From: an uncultured Bacteroidales bacterium
Lineage (GTDB): Bacteria > Bacteroidota > Bacteroidia > Bacteroidales > Bacteroidaceae
Assembly (NCBI GenBank): GCA_902798615.1
Contig: CADBXL010000028.1
Span: forward strand, 1 to 35,860
Direction: 5' to 3'
Length of the DNA stretch: 35,860 nucleotides
In this document: positions 1-7,662 of the stretch, one piece after another
Numbering within the stretch: position 1 is the stretch's first letter
How the letters are laid out: each line of letters starts with the position of its first letter
The notes under the pieces: generated by a model
Database searches by the model: none
What the model saw: only the letters and a program-made list of their open reading frames with translations
Told to the model about the DNA's origin: nothing
Translations under genes and position numbers: made by a program

Positions 1-2
1 AG

Positions 3-1484
3 GCGTTTGCGGTGGTGGCTGAGAAACTGCCTAACTACTCGCAATATGATGATTGCAAGGCACTAATCAATTATTTCTATGACAATTATAATACCGCCTA
101 TATGCCTCTTGCTGTGCGCGAGATCAATGCGAAGGCACAGGAGATGGCACGCGACAATGGCAAGGAGGAGGATGAACTTGACACGGAGGGATATAATCCT
201 CCTGAGCCTCCGAAGAAGCTCTGCCGTCTCCATCAGTTGATTACAAGTAACTTCGACCCTCGTTTCAAGTCGATGATATTGCTGTCGAGCATTCCTGAGA
301 TGTCGGCTCATGCGAGTCATTACAGAGCCAATTACATAAGCGGCAAGGATGTGGGCGCTCAGGACTATGTTGTTGTAATCGGTGACTCGGGAAAGGGTAA
401 GAACAACGTGACCGATTTGCACAATCTGATGACAGAGAAGACTTTGCAAGAGCATGACAGGAAGGAGTATGAGAAGTGTGACGCGAATGCTGAGGAACGG
501 GAGAAAAAGAAGAACGCTAAGGATTGTCCGCCAAAGTATCATCCGAAGCTGAGACTCATCGAGACTGCCTCTTCCACCTCAATCCTCGACCTTCAGGCAA
601 ATCTTGGAGAGAATGGTATGCTGCTTGGTCATTTCTCGGAGGCTGATGCCTTTGGTGTTGCCGGTGGTACATCTACTAAGTTGCTCTCTACCCTGATAAG
701 AAAGGGATGGTCGGGAGAGATTCACACTCAATACTATATGTCGGATTGCTCTCGTAACGTGATGGCAAGAATGTGCATTTCACTTTTGGTATGCGGTACG
801 GTGAACTCTGTAGTGGGTGGTATGCTGAGTGGCAAGAACACGGAGAACGGACTCATGCAGAGATTCATACCAGTGGTTGTTCCGAAGGCAAAGCGCACGT
901 TCCGTCCACCGATATGCAACCGTCTCACGCAAGAGGAGAAGGATGAGTTGCAGGGGATGATTGTGCAGCTCTACACCAAAGACCTGGCGCTGGGTGACTC
1001 AACATTAACGCTTGACATGCCTTTGACAAGGAAGTTGATCGGGAAATGGTTTGATGACCTTGAGGTACGCTACAACAACGGTGAGATAACAGAAGCTGAG
1101 GCAGATTTGTCGGCTCGCGTAGGTGAGCACATGATGCGTGCCGCTATACCTCTTGTGGCTCTTGAGGGCAAGGAATCGAAGGAGATGCTGGAGTTCATCA
1201 AGTGGGTTGGTGATATTGCATACTATAACCTATGCTGGATTTTCGGTCATAGCGTTCAGAAGAATCTGGAAGAAGCGAAGGAGATGATGGGCAGTCATAA
1301 GGACTTGAGGAAGACGGCAGAGCCGCTCCTTCAAAGACTTCCGAATGTGTTCACGCTTCAGCAGATGAAGGATTTGCGCAGGGAACTTGGGCAGAGCGAG
1401 AACTGCAATATGCTGTTGAAGCGATATGTTGAGAGTGGTAAGCTGAAGCATCTTGATAGAGGAGTTTATCAGAAATTATCATAA
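3..1484 (+). CDS. DUF3987-like P-loop protein, 5' end missing
   Basis: The frame is open to the left edge, so the gene is probably cut by the window; the first in-frame start codon visible is a GTG at 12, which gives 490 residues. Counting from that GTG, a P-loop-like motif GDSGKGKN lies at about residues 124-131 after a hydrophobic strand (YVVVIG). It ends in Asn where a Walker A normally has Ser/Thr. The rest resembles the DUF3987 type of primase/helicase-associated protein that in Bacteroidetes often follows a VirE-like N-terminal domain, here possibly outside the window. The last ~60 residues look like a small winged-helix domain (QQMKDLRREL...LKRYVESGKLKHLDRGVY). A DUF5675 gene follows, a pairing typical of a poorly understood Bacteroidetes module. 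Family assignment is by memory of sequence style; no biochemical role is claimed. Confidence 0.6.
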   Translation, partial: AFAVVAEKLPNYSQYDDCKALINYFYDNYNTAYMPLAVREINAKAQEMARDNGKEEDELDTEGYNPPEPPKKLCRLHQLITSNFDPRFKSMILLSSIPEMSAHASHYRANYISGKDVGAQDYVVVIGDSGKGKNNVTDLHNLMTEKTLQEHDRKEYEKCDANAEEREKKKNAKDCPPKYHPKLRLIETASSTSILDLQANLGENGMLLGHFSEADAFGVAGGTSTKLLSTLIRKGWSGEIHTQYYMSDCSRNVMARMCISLLVCGTVNSVVGGMLSGKNTENGLMQRFIPVVVPKAKRTFRPPICNRLTQEEKDELQGMIVQLYTKDLALGDSTLTLDMPLTRKLIGKWFDDLEVRYNNGEITEAEADLSARVGEHMMRAAIPLVALEGKESKEMLEFIKWVGDIAYYNLCWIFGHSVQKNLEEAKEMMGSHKDLRKTAEPLLQRLPNVFTLQQMKDLRRELGQSENCNMLLKRYVESGKLKHLDRGVYQKLS

Positions 1485-1486
1485 TA

Positions 1487-1572
1487 TCAGACCCTTTCCC
1501 CGCTTCCCCTGCTTAGGGGAAGAGCCGGAGCGCTCAAAAGTCTCCCTATGCAGGGAGATTTAGAGGGTCTGA
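1487..1572. repeat. Junction inverted repeat a
   Basis: The element begins 2 nt after the stop codon at 1482-1484. Outer arms TCAGACCCT (1487-1495) and AGGGTCTGA (1564-1572) are perfect complements. Two smaller hairpins lie inside (CTTCCCCTGCTTAGGGGAAG and a GTCTCCCT/AGGGAGAT stem). It is one of a series of GC-rich palindromic elements that fill gene junctions in this window. Confidence 0.75.
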
Positions 1573-1613
1573 AACTATCATAATATCTGATATTTTCTAT
1601 AGGGACAGTGGGT

Positions 1614-1648
1614 GATTAACAATTAACAATTAACAATTAACAATTAAC
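1614..1648. repeat. 7-bp tandem repeat (AATTAAC)x5
   Basis: Five consecutive copies of AATTAAC (first copy GATTAAC) lie between two palindromic elements upstream of the DUF5675 gene. Simple low-complexity tract; nothing suggests a function. Confidence 0.8.
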
Positions 1649-1651
1649 ATA

Positions 1652-1733
1652 CCTCTCACCCTCATGTAAGCGATAAAGGGTAACTTTTCCCTCGCCCTAC
1701 GGGAGAGGGTGTCACGAAGTGACGGGTGAGGGG
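1652..1733. repeat. Junction inverted repeat b (CCCTCTCCCC family)
   Basis: CCTCTCACCC at the left and GGGTGAGGGG at the right form the outer stem. The inner part contains TAAGCGATAAAGGGTAAC, which recurs almost exactly in the element at 31387-31521, and a GTCACGAAGTGACGGGTGAGG end that recurs at 7640-7662 and 31387-31410. It ends 10 nt before the DUF5675 start codon. Confidence 0.8.
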
Positions 1734-1743
1734 CCGTAGATTT

Positions 1744-2229
1744 ATGATAATAACATTGAAACGAATTTACTGCAAGGGCGCCTTTACTCTGGGTGCCCTT
1801 CAGATTCAGACTGAGAGTAATAGGGAGTTTCTCATGAACAGATACTTCTGTGATACGCTTGAGCCTCACGCTATTGACTGGCGCAGGGAGGAGAAAGTGG
1901 CGGGTAAGACCGCGATTCCGACGGGGCGGTACAGGGTGGTGATGAGTTACAGCAAGACTTATAAGCGCAGGATGCCGTTCCTACAGAACGTGCCGCATTT
2001 CACGGGGATTATGATTCATACAGGGAACTCGGTGGATGATACCCGAGGGTGCATACTGGTGGGTAAGGCGGTGCGGCCTCAGAATGAGGACACCGATTTT
2101 GAGAACCCTACAAGCGAGGCTACGGTGATAGGCAGGCTCACGGACTCACGCATCACGTTTAATCGGCTGTATGAGCTGATTCGGGAGGCGATGAAGAAAG
2201 GCGAGGAAGCCTTTCTAATTATAAAATGA
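1744..2229 (+). CDS. DUF5675 family protein
   Basis: The start is taken as the ATG at 1744 (MIITLKRIY, 161 aa) rather than the in-frame GTG at 1726, because the latter lies in the palindromic repeat. The family signatures are visible: CDTLEP at about 42-47, then AIPTGRYRV, then IMIHTGNSVDDTRGCILVG. The conserved His, GN and GC arrangement recalls L,D-transpeptidase-like cell-wall enzymes, but that is only a resemblance. DUF5675 genes often sit next to DUF3987/VirE-type genes in Bacteroidetes genomes and in phages, as here. No signal peptide is visible. The stop codon overlaps the left arm of a long inverted repeat. Confidence 0.85.
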   Translation: MIITLKRIYCKGAFTLGALQIQTESNREFLMNRYFCDTLEPHAIDWRREEKVAGKTAIPTGRYRVVMSYSKTYKRRMPFLQNVPHFTGIMIHTGNSVDDTRGCILVGKAVRPQNEDTDFENPTSEATVIGRLTDSRITFNRLYELIREAMKKGEEAFLIIK

Positions 2230-2433
2230 CTTGCTTTAGCTTGATGAGCTTCAGCGAATAATAATGAATACCCCCTTAATTCCCCTGCGTAGGGGGCTTT
2301 ATCGGGTTTAGAGGTTAGAGGTTAGGGGGGAGAAAGGCAAACGGCAAAAGACAAAAGACTTTAGACATTAGACTTTAGCCTTTAGACATTTAATAAGCGT
2401 TATTCGCTAAGGCTCATCAAGCTAAAGCAAGTC
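2228..2433. repeat. 206-bp element with 34-bp inverted-repeat ends
   Basis: The left arm (2228-2261, starting GACTTGCTTTAGCTTGATGA) and right arm (2400-2433, ending TCATCAAGCTAAAGCAAGTC) are complementary at 32 of 34 positions. The left arm overlaps the stop codon of the DUF5675 gene. The interior holds a small CCCCTGCGTAGGGG hairpin (within 2271-2300) and purine-rich low-complexity sequence (TTAGAGGTTAGAGG, AAAGACTTTAGACATTAG). The layout resembles a MITE but no target-site duplication is obvious. It makes up most of the ~325-bp gene-free stretch 2230-2554; the rest is CTGACCTGAAAACC low-complexity sequence and a terminator. Confidence 0.8.
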
Positions 2434-2490
2434 TGACCTGAAAACCTTCTGACCTGAAAACCTCCCAATCTGATAACCTTTATAACACAA

Positions 2491-2532
2491 CAAACAAAGG
2501 GTTGGCATCATGTGATGTCAACCCTTTGTTTG
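2491..2532 (-). terminator. Terminator of winged-helix gene
   Basis: CAAACAAAGGGTTGGCATCA and TGATGTCAACCCTTTGTTTG form a 20-bp stem with one G-U-type mismatch and a very short loop. It lies just downstream of the minus-strand gene that ends at 2555. Confidence 0.8.
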
Positions 2533-2554
2533 GTTAATTGTAATATGTTAATGC

Positions 2555-2851
2555 TTATGCGAGAGCGATGCCGCCTTCTACATTTGTAACCTTGCCCTCT
2601 TTGAAAAGCCAACCGAGACCGAGATATGCCTCTTCTGCGGTAATCTTTGCTGCCTTTGCAATCTCTGCTACAGAGAGAGCCTTACCTGCCTTAGCAAGAG
2701 CCTGATATACATCACCTGCCTTGAAACCTACGTTTTCGGCGTTAATTGTAATTTGTGTCACCTTTGGGGTAGCAGCCTTCTTTGTAGTCTTAGTAGCAAC
2801 TGCTTTTGTTGCTGCCTTAGGTGCTGCTTTTGTTGTCTTCTTTTCTGCCAT
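2555..2851 (-). CDS. Winged-helix protein with histone H1-like basic tail
   Basis: This is a 98-aa protein in two parts. Residues 1-31 are Lys/Ala/Thr-rich (KKTTKAAPKAATKAVATKTT), like the tails of histone H1 or bacterial Hc1/AlgP-type proteins. Residues 33-98 match the small winged helix-turn-helix (DUF2582-like) fold, with the GFKAGDVYQAL, LSVAEIAKAAKI and AYLGLGWLFKEGKV segments. It is expected to bind DNA, probably as a nucleoid-associated or regulatory protein; the exact role is unknown. It is monocistronic, with its own promoter-like box at 2916-2923 and a strong terminator. Confidence 0.85.
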   Translation of the reverse strand: MAEKKTTKAAPKAATKAVATKTTKKAATPKVTQITINAENVGFKAGDVYQALAKAGKALSVAEIAKAAKITAEEAYLGLGWLFKEGKVTNVEGGIALA

Positions 2852-2915
2852 AGTTGTGAGAATTTTGTAATATGACGTTAAGTTGTTAATAATAAGTGTC
2901 TAATTAATACGTCTG

Positions 2916-2923
2916 CAAAATTA
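2916..2923 (-). promoter_or_regulatory. -7 promoter box for winged-helix gene
   Basis: On the minus strand this reads TAATTTTG followed by C, matching the Bacteroidetes TAnnTTTG element. It lies 65 nt upstream of the start codon. No clear -33 TTTG box at the usual ~20-nt spacing. Confidence 0.55.
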
Positions 2924-3027
2924 CTCAAATTTTCCAATTGCTATGGGCAAATCTGCGCAAATTATTGTAATTCCGATATTTATTTGACATTAATCAATGC
3001 AAATGTGTACGCAAACAATCAAATCAT

Positions 3028-4518
3028 TTACAATTTGACTTTTTTCTTTGTTATTGCACTTTCATTGCTCATTCTGTCAAGGGCAGTTACTACGTATGTG
3101 TATCTTGTCCTACCGTTGCGATATGGCAGTTTGTAGTATGGTGATCGGGTTATTGCAACGATGTGGCTTGGGTCGTCGATGTCGATTATCTCGCCCTGTG
3201 CGAAGCAATATACTACATACTTATGTGCGGCTTCTCTCCAGTCGCGACTTGCAGGGCCTTCCCATACGAGCATATAGCCGTCTTCTGTCCAGATTGGTGC
3301 GAGGTTGCGTACTCTTTCCGGTGCCCTTCCGTCGATGAATGGCATTCGTGGCTGTAGAGCTGGGTAGCGCCAGTAGTTCTTTTCGAGCATGAGACCGTAG
3401 TTGCCTATGTTATCGACTGATGCCTTGGCATACCACAGCACGGTGCCGTGTACGTTGCGCATCTGGTTGTGGAGGCGGTACTTTGCTTCCATCTGATGCT
3501 TGCTTCCATTGAATGGGTCAGCAAATTGTACTGTGCGTTCAATGTCTTCTCCTATGAAGAGAGGACGGTTGTAGCAGTATTTGTTCCACCATTGTATGAG
3601 TGTCTGGTAATCTGCCGTAGGATGTCCTATCTGCCAATAGATCTGTGGTACGCAGTAGTCAATCCAGCCATTATTCACCCATAGCATCACATCGGCATAG
3701 AGTTCATCATAGTTTTGGAGTCCAGCTGTCTCTGAGCCGTTATATGGGTCGTTTCTCTTGTTACGGTAGATGCCGAATGGGGAGACACCGAATTTCACCC
3801 AGGGCTTGATGCTGTGTATGCAATCGCTGAGCTGCTTGATGAACTGGTTTACGTTGAAGCGACGCCAGTCACCTTTGTTTGGGATGCCGTTGTTGTATGC
3901 TGCGTAGTCCCTGTCGTCGGGGATGACCTGTCCCGGTACTGGGTATGGATAGAAATAGTCATCGATATGGAATCCATCGATGTCGTAGCGTCGTACGATG
4001 TCGGCTGCTACGGTGCAAATATAGTCGCGGTTCCATTGGTGTGCAGGATTGAGAATTAGCTGGTTATCGTACATGAATGCTGCGCCTGGACGTAGTACGG
4101 TAACGTGGTTGTTGGCAAGTCTTCCTGTGCTTTTTATTTTTGCACGGAATGGGTTTATCCATGCATGGAGTTCCATACCTCGCCTGTGGCACTCGGTTAT
4201 CATCCATTGAAGCGGGTCCCAGTATGGCTGTGGAGCGCGTCCCTGTACGCCTGTGAGGAAACGGCTCCACGGCTCGTATTGGCTGGCATACAGAGCGTCA
4301 CATTCTGCGCGTACTTGGAAGATAATGGCGTTGACACCTTGCCTCTGCAGCACGTTGAGTTGGTAGGTGAGATATTCTTGCATCTTGGCTGTACTCATAC
4401 CCTGAAACTGTCCGTTAACACATTGAATCCATGCACCACGGAATTCACGTTTATGCTGCGCGATTGCATTTATCGTCAGCATACAAAGGGTAAGGATTAG
4501 CAGCAGATTTCTTTTCAT
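3028..4518 (-). CDS. Glycosyl hydrolase-like family 10 (GHL10/DUF187) protein
   Basis: This is a 496-aa exported protein. Residues 1-21 form a signal peptide (basic MKRN, hydrophobic core, cleavage near AIAQ). The GHL10 (YngK/DUF187) TIM-barrel follows: REFRGAWIQCV at 24-33, VNAIIFQVRAECDALY at 62-77, LHAWINPFRA at 117-126 and DGFHIDDYFYPYP at 181-193, where the Asp pair is the expected active-site region. Residues from about 405 to the end look like a fibronectin-III-like domain (PERVRNLAPIWTEDGYMLVWEGP). Proteins of this family are thought to act on cell-wall or other glycans in the periplasm or at the surface; the substrate cannot be read from the sequence. The start lies 2 nt after the stop codon of the ABC ATPase gene, so the two are probably co-transcribed. 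Confidence 0.9.
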   Translation of the reverse strand: MKRNLLLILTLCMLTINAIAQHKREFRGAWIQCVNGQFQGMSTAKMQEYLTYQLNVLQRQGVNAIIFQVRAECDALYASQYEPWSRFLTGVQGRAPQPYWDPLQWMITECHRRGMELHAWINPFRAKIKSTGRLANNHVTVLRPGAAFMYDNQLILNPAHQWNRDYICTVAADIVRRYDIDGFHIDDYFYPYPVPGQVIPDDRDYAAYNNGIPNKGDWRRFNVNQFIKQLSDCIHSIKPWVKFGVSPFGIYRNKRNDPYNGSETAGLQNYDELYADVMLWVNNGWIDYCVPQIYWQIGHPTADYQTLIQWWNKYCYNRPLFIGEDIERTVQFADPFNGSKHQMEAKYRLHNQMRNVHGTVLWYAKASVDNIGNYGLMLEKNYWRYPALQPRMPFIDGRAPERVRNLAPIWTEDGYMLVWEGPASRDWREAAHKYVVYCFAQGEIIDIDDPSHIVAITRSPYYKLPYRNGRTRYTYVVTALDRMSNESAITKKKVKL

Positions 4519-4520
4519 TT

Positions 4521-6017
4521 TTACACGTTCTTTTTTAGATATATATGGTCGGTGATGCAGCGTGGAAGGTTCTCTTCATAGTGAGTCACCATGATGAGAG
4601 TCTTGTTTTGACGGGCACAGAAAGTGTCGATGATTTCTTTTACCTTCTCTCCGCGCTCGCAGTCAAGGCCGTGTAGTGGTTCGTCGAGGATAAGGAGCTC
4701 TGGATCCTTCACGAAAGCACGGGCGAGGAGTATCATACGCTGCTCTCCACTTGAAAGTTTGAGGAATGTCTTTTCCGCAAGATCCTCAATTCCAAATATT
4801 TTCATCCATGTGCGGCAAATCTCGTAGTCTTTCTCCGATGGCTTCACATAGAGACCTACGGAATCCTTGAGTCCGCTTGCCACGATACGTATTGCCGGCA
4901 TGTCGCGGTTGTATGCGCGGTGCATCTCTGGTGACACGTAGCCGATATGCTTCTTGATATCCCATATCGTCTCGCCAGAACCGCGCTTGTGGTCGAAGAG
5001 CACGATGTCGCAGGCATACGACTGCGGATTGTCGGCGCATACGAGGGATAGGAGCGTTGACTTTCCTGCACCATTCTGTCCCTTGAGAGCCCAGCGCTCA
5101 CCATTCTTAACTGTCCAGTTGAGATCCTTTAGAATGGTGCGTTCTCCATAGCGGATGCTAACGTTATTCATACGGACCACCTCATTGGTGTGGTATTCGT
5201 TATCGCTATATGGGAGGTTGAGGATGATATCCTTAAGTTCCTGTGAAAGAGGCTCTTTTTCTTTACCCTTTACACTTTCTACTTTATACTTTATACTAAT
5301 ATACTCCTCACGTGTCAGTTTTGGCTTTACCACCATATCCTTCACCTCAACGACGTGGGTGATGAAGTGTGGGATGTCCTCGTCCTTGGCAAGAACGAGA
5401 ATGATCTGAAGGGCGCGTTCCTTTGAAATCTGCTCAAGGAGTTCACGAAGCTGCTGGCGTGTCTCCTTGTCGAGACCGATGAACGGGTTATCCATTATCA
5501 GTACTCGTGGGTCGCCCATGAGGGTCTTGGCAAGCTGGAACTTGCGCAACTCGCCTGATGATAGGAGTATGATGTATTTGTCGAGGAGGTATCTGAGGTT
5601 AAAGATGTCGTACAGATGTTCCTTAATAGCACGGCGTTCCTCGGTGTCAGGACCTGTGATTTGATAAGTCTCTTCAAGAAGTTTTTCGACGGTAGGGGTG
5701 TTCTCGTCGATGTCGTGCTGATTCCATCGCTGCTGAAGATAGTAGTTTCGGTCGCTATCGCCTCCGTAGCTGTCGCGGAAGGTGATATACTTGATATTGT
5801 CGGAAGCCAGACGACTTGTCTTTGGCGAGAAATCGTATTCCACATCCTTCATAAGAAGCGGATGTGCGCTTGTGATAATGTCAACAAACATTGATTTGCC
5901 CGAGGCATTTCCGCCTACTATGGCAATATGTTCTCCGTCGAGGAGTGAGAAATCTACAGGCTGAGCCATGCGCCATTCCGGCATACGGGTTACGCCCTGA
6001 TTGATTGAGATGATCAT
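4521..6017 (-). CDS. Two-domain ABC ATPase (ModF-like)
   Basis: This soluble 498-aa protein has two nucleotide-binding domains and no membrane segment. NBD1 has Walker A GGNASGKS (35-42), signature LSSGE (152-156) and Walker B VLIMDNP (172-178), with Asn in place of the usual catalytic Glu. NBD2 has GQNGAGKST (313-321), LSSGEQ (421-426) and LLILDEP (441-447). This is the layout of ModF/PhrA-type proteins, named for E. coli ModF of the molybdate region; no molybdate genes are present here, so the role is open. The inter-domain linker (about 244-257, YKVESVKGKEKEPL) is encoded by an AAAGTATAAAGTA-type low-complexity tract. A palindromic element separates it from ruvC upstream, and the GHL10 gene follows after 2 nt. 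Confidence 0.85.
   Translation of the reverse strand: MIISINQGVTRMPEWRMAQPVDFSLLDGEHIAIVGGNASGKSMFVDIITSAHPLLMKDVEYDFSPKTSRLASDNIKYITFRDSYGGDSDRNYYLQQRWNQHDIDENTPTVEKLLEETYQITGPDTEERRAIKEHLYDIFNLRYLLDKYIILLSSGELRKFQLAKTLMGDPRVLIMDNPFIGLDKETRQQLRELLEQISKERALQIILVLAKDEDIPHFITHVVEVKDMVVKPKLTREEYISIKYKVESVKGKEKEPLSQELKDIILNLPYSDNEYHTNEVVRMNNVSIRYGERTILKDLNWTVKNGERWALKGQNGAGKSTLLSLVCADNPQSYACDIVLFDHKRGSGETIWDIKKHIGYVSPEMHRAYNRDMPAIRIVASGLKDSVGLYVKPSEKDYEICRTWMKIFGIEDLAEKTFLKLSSGEQRMILLARAFVKDPELLILDEPLHGLDCERGEKVKEIIDTFCARQNKTLIMVTHYEENLPRCITDHIYLKKNV
5256..5297. repeat. Low-complexity tract inside ABC ATPase gene
   Basis: On the minus strand this reads a run of AAAGTATAAAGTAGAAAGTG-like units. 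Very similar tracts fill intergenic junctions at 17557-17604 and 29725-29760. Here the tract is inside the coding frame and encodes the inter-domain linker. Confidence 0.65.
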
Positions 6018-6032
6018 CTATGTTAAATTTTC

Positions 6033-6179
6033 GGCCTCTCCCCCCGCCCTCCCCAATAGGGAGGGGGCCGGAGCGCGAAAGGCTGTTTGTTATTATTGAT
6101 TATGCCTCAAATTCTAATGTAAGCAATCCCCCATTGCCTTCCGGCTCCCTCCCTACGGGGGAGGGCGGGGGGAGAGGCC
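6033..6179. repeat. Junction inverted repeat d (CCCCCCGCCCTC family)
   Basis: Arms GGCCTCTCCCCCCGCCCTC (6033-6051) and its exact complement (6161-6179) form a perfect 19-bp inverted repeat around a ~110-nt interior. Each arm continues with a second small hairpin (CCCTCCCC-AATAGGGAGGGGG and CTCCCTCCCTACGGGGGAG). The element ends 6 nt from the ruvC stop codon and begins 15 nt from the ATPase start codon. Confidence 0.9.
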
Positions 6180-6185
6180 GCTCTT

Positions 6186-6851
6186 CTATTTTTTCTTACT
6201 TGCTTTGATTGCTGCGAGCAGTTGTTCATTTGGCGACAACTTACGCTTGCCTGTGGTTGTTACCCCTGTGTCGGTTGCTTGCTTTCCCCCAGTCTTGGCT
6301 TTGTTCTTGTTTACGAAATCCTTCCAACTGGAGTAGTGAGCACTACTCTCAGGACGGTTCATCTGCATGAAATGGCAGTAGGCAGCACCGAGAGCATCGG
6401 TTGCATCCATGAACTTCGGCATCTCTTCCTTGTCGAGATTGAGGATGCGCTGGAGCATTCCTGCTACCTGTTCCTTGCTTGCCGAGCCTGTTCCTGTGAT
6501 AGCCATCTTTATCTTCAGAGGCGCATATTCGTGGATAGGAACTCCGTGATGAATGGCTGCTGCGATGGCAATGCCCTGTGCCCTTCCGAGCTTCAGCATT
6601 GACTGTACGTTCTTTCCGAAGAAAGGTGCCTCAATGGCCATTTCATCGGGCAAATAAGACTCAATGATACCGGTGACACGCTCAAATATATGTCCGAGGC
6701 GCAGATACGGGTCTTCCTGTTTACGCATATCAATGACCCCCATCGCAACCATCTCGGCTTTCTGTCCTATGGTCTTGATGACACCATAGCCCATTACGTT
6801 GGTGCCAGGGTCGATTCCGAGTATTATCTTTTCGCCTCTTACCTTGTTCAT
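6186..6851 (-). CDS. ruvC: Crossover junction endodeoxyribonuclease RuvC
   Basis: RuvC cuts Holliday junctions during recombination, working with RuvAB. The RNase H-like core is intact: [12 protein letters not shown] with Asp14, [11 protein letters not shown] with Glu74, and [13 protein letters not shown] with Asp149 and Asp152, matching the four acidic catalytic positions of E. coli RuvC. At 221 aa it is longer than E. coli RuvC (173 aa). The extra C-terminal ~50 residues are Lys/Thr-rich and end in KASKKK, a basic tail common in Bacteroidetes homologs. The start codon overlaps the stop codon of the upstream metallo-hydrolase gene by one base, which suggests co-transcription. Confidence 0.96.
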   Translation of the reverse strand: MNKVRGEKIILGIDPGTNVMGYGVIKTIGQKAEMVAMGVIDMRKQEDPYLRLGHIFERVTGIIESYLPDEMAIEAPFFGKNVQSMLKLGRAQGIAIAAAIHHGVPIHEYAPLKIKMAITGTGSASKEQVAGMLQRILNLDKEEMPKFMDATDALGAAYCHFMQMNRPESSAHYSSWKDFVNKNKAKTGGKQATDTGVTTTGKRKLSPNEQLLAAIKASKKK

Positions 6852-7492
6852 TATCTGTCGAGATATGGGTTGCTTGCGAGTTCGTAGCCGATTGTCGTCT
6901 GAGGACCGTGTCCCGGATAAACCTTTACATCGTCAGGCAACTGTGTCACCATGCGCAATGACTGTATAATCTGGAACATACTGCCGCCTGGGAAATCGGT
7001 TCTGCCTATTGAACCCTTGAAAAGCGTGTCGCCAGAGAATGCCACCTTCTCCTTCTCGTTATAGAAGAAGATGCCGCCGCGTGTATGTCCCGGAGTCTCG
7101 ATGACACGGAACTCCTGATTGCCGAAGCGCACAATGTCGTTATCCTTTATGAAACCGCCTATTTCCGGCATGTCAAATTCTATGTCTGCCTGCATGAACA
7201 TACGCATCTGCTCTCCGAAGCTATTGTAGAGATCTTCATCCTTCTGGGAGAGAATCGGCTTTATTGCATAGCGGTCGCAGATGGCGCGAACACCGTGGAT
7301 ATGGTCAAAGTGTGCATGAGTAAGGGCGCATATCACAGGCTTGAGATTGTTTTCAAGGATATAGTTCGTTATAGCCTGAATCTCCTGTGAATAGAAAGCA
7401 CCGCAGTCAACGATCATACATTCCTTTGTCTCATCGCTTACTACATAGCAGTTTTCCTGAAGAGGATTGACCTCGAATTTTTTGATTGTCAT
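6851..7492 (-). CDS. MBL-fold metallohydrolase (glyoxalase II-like)
   Basis: Taking the ATG at 7492 gives 213 aa starting [18 protein letters not shown]. The longer frame starts inside a palindromic repeat and is not likely to be used. The metallo-beta-lactamase motif THAHFDH is at 58-64. Later motifs are GHTRGG, the SGDTLF Asp and the YPGHGPQTT His, which together give the di-zinc site of the hydroxyacylglutathione-hydrolase-like group. The protein is cytoplasmic; the true substrate, probably a thioester or similar, is unknown. It lies between rsmG and ruvC on the same strand. Confidence 0.88.
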   Translation of the reverse strand: MTIKKFEVNPLQENCYVVSDETKECMIVDCGAFYSQEIQAITNYILENNLKPVICALTHAHFDHIHGVRAICDRYAIKPILSQKDEDLYNSFGEQMRMFMQADIEFDMPEIGGFIKDNDIVRFGNQEFRVIETPGHTRGGIFFYNEKEKVAFSGDTLFKGSIGRTDFPGGSMFQIIQSLRMVTQLPDDVKVYPGHGPQTTIGYELASNPYLDR

Positions 7493-7499
7493 AATAGTA

Positions 7500-7662
7500 G
7501 CCCCTCGTCCGCCCTGCGGGCACCCTCTCCCCAAGGGGCGAGGGGGAAGTTAGCTTTTCTCGCTAAGAGGGATGTTTATTATTATTTATTTTTGAGCTTA
7601 TATTTCATACTTTTTCCCTCGCCCTTTGGGGAGAGGGTGGCACGTAGTGACGGGTGAGGGGC
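7500..7662. repeat. Junction inverted repeat e (CCCTCTCCCC family)
   Basis: Outer arms GCCCCTC (7500-7506) and GAGGGGC (7656-7662), plus inner arms CACCCTCTCCCC (7521-7532) and GGGGAGAGGGTG (7628-7639), are perfect complements. The element fills the whole interval between the rsmG stop codon, which it touches at 7663, and the MBL start codon, 8 nt away. Its GTGACGGGTGAGGGGC end matches the elements at 1652-1733 and 31387-31521. Confidence 0.9.

Noticed and set aside
63-542. 159-codon open frame antisense to the DUF3987-like gene
   Set aside because: Hydrophobic shadow frame inside a supported gene.
1726-1743. Upstream GTG start for the DUF5675 gene
   Set aside because: Those six codons lie in the end of a palindromic repeat; the ATG at 1744 matches the family N-terminus.
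7493-7534. N-terminal extension of the MBL hydrolase
   Set aside because: The extra 14 codons are encoded by the repeat element (GRGCPQGGRG); the ATG at 7492 gives the normal family start.
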